A stretch of 64,000 bases of DNA from a bacterium (GTDB lineage Bacteria > Zhuqueibacterota > Zhuqueibacteria > Oleimicrobiales > Geothermoviventaceae), in NCBI GenBank assembly GCA_028275345.1, contig JAPWUV010000002.1:434001-498000 (forward strand), given 5' to 3'. How positions within the stretch are numbered: position 1 is the first letter of the stretch; every line of letters begins with the position of its first letter. Positions 63,363 through 64,000 of this stretch are shown piece by piece. The translations under genes and the position numbers were made by a program. The notes under the pieces were generated by a model that saw only the letters and a list, made by a program, of their open reading frames with translations, did not search any database and was not told the DNA's origin.

Positions 63363-64000
<638 letters not shown>

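Overview
This 64 kb, GC-rich window carries about 55 protein genes and two tRNA genes with tight bacterial spacing, many ATGA/GTGA overlaps, and no insertion sequence, phage gene or CRISPR array that I can see. The first gene ends in a C-terminal sorting domain (NYPNPFNP motif, then a beta-sandwich). That domain is typical of the Fibrobacteres-Chlorobi-Bacteroidetes superphylum and neighbouring candidate phyla such as KSB1, Calditrichota, Ignavibacteria or Zixibacteria. The many TPR and beta-propeller lipoproteins, and the RNase Y, ZapA and RadA housekeeping set, fit a Gram-negative member of that group. The exact phylum cannot be fixed from the window alone.

Layout. 1-1685: 3' part of a large secreted protein. 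1802-6314: promoter, leader hairpin, fba-gap-tpiA-secG-tRNA-Leu, then a TPR protein and an intrinsic terminator. The lower-glycolysis genes are clustered, but pgk is absent. 6482-10818: a small TPR gene, then a promoter with a roughly 180-nt structured leader ending in a terminator-like hairpin, followed by a degenerate receiver, a double-domain KaiC-like ATPase and a GAF/coiled-coil protein. 10854-13960: zinc-ribbon protein, metallo-beta-lactamase-fold hydrolase, and a homocysteine methyltransferase/MTHF reductase fusion. 14235-17816: promoter plus terminator (possible attenuator), then DUF4416, purM, plsY and gpsA. 17826-26237: stress protein, asnS, nucleotide-binding protein, acyP, apt, ROK kinase, DUF72, PLP enzyme, hydrolase lipoprotein and GHMP kinase.

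26330-34405 is the most accessory-looking part. It holds an RbsA-type ABC ATPase without a permease, a small DUF350-like membrane protein and a lipoprotein, then a three-gene redox cassette. The cassette consists of an FMN/Fe-S/FAD fusion oxidoreductase, a fumarate-reductase-type flavoprotein and a short-chain dehydrogenase. 34576-46073: uvrC, beta-propeller lipoprotein, carA-carB, a small gene on the opposite strand, a TPR protein and a sugar-nucleotidyltransferase/beta-helix protein.

46346-64000 lies entirely on the minus strand. It begins at low coordinates with a Tat-exported aminotransferase-like protein, an M50 protease and a SAM hydrolase. Two translation/envelope housekeeping blocks follow: radA-tgt-yajC-fmt-rsmB-PASTA-rpe, and pheS-pheT-zapB-like-zapA-rny-ymdB-folD-tRNA-Arg.

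The two places most likely to hold undescribed biology are the KaiC/pseudo-receiver/GAF operon with its structured leader (7365-10818) and the multi-cofactor redox cassette (28933-34405). Functional statements come from motif recognition by eye and were not checked against databases.
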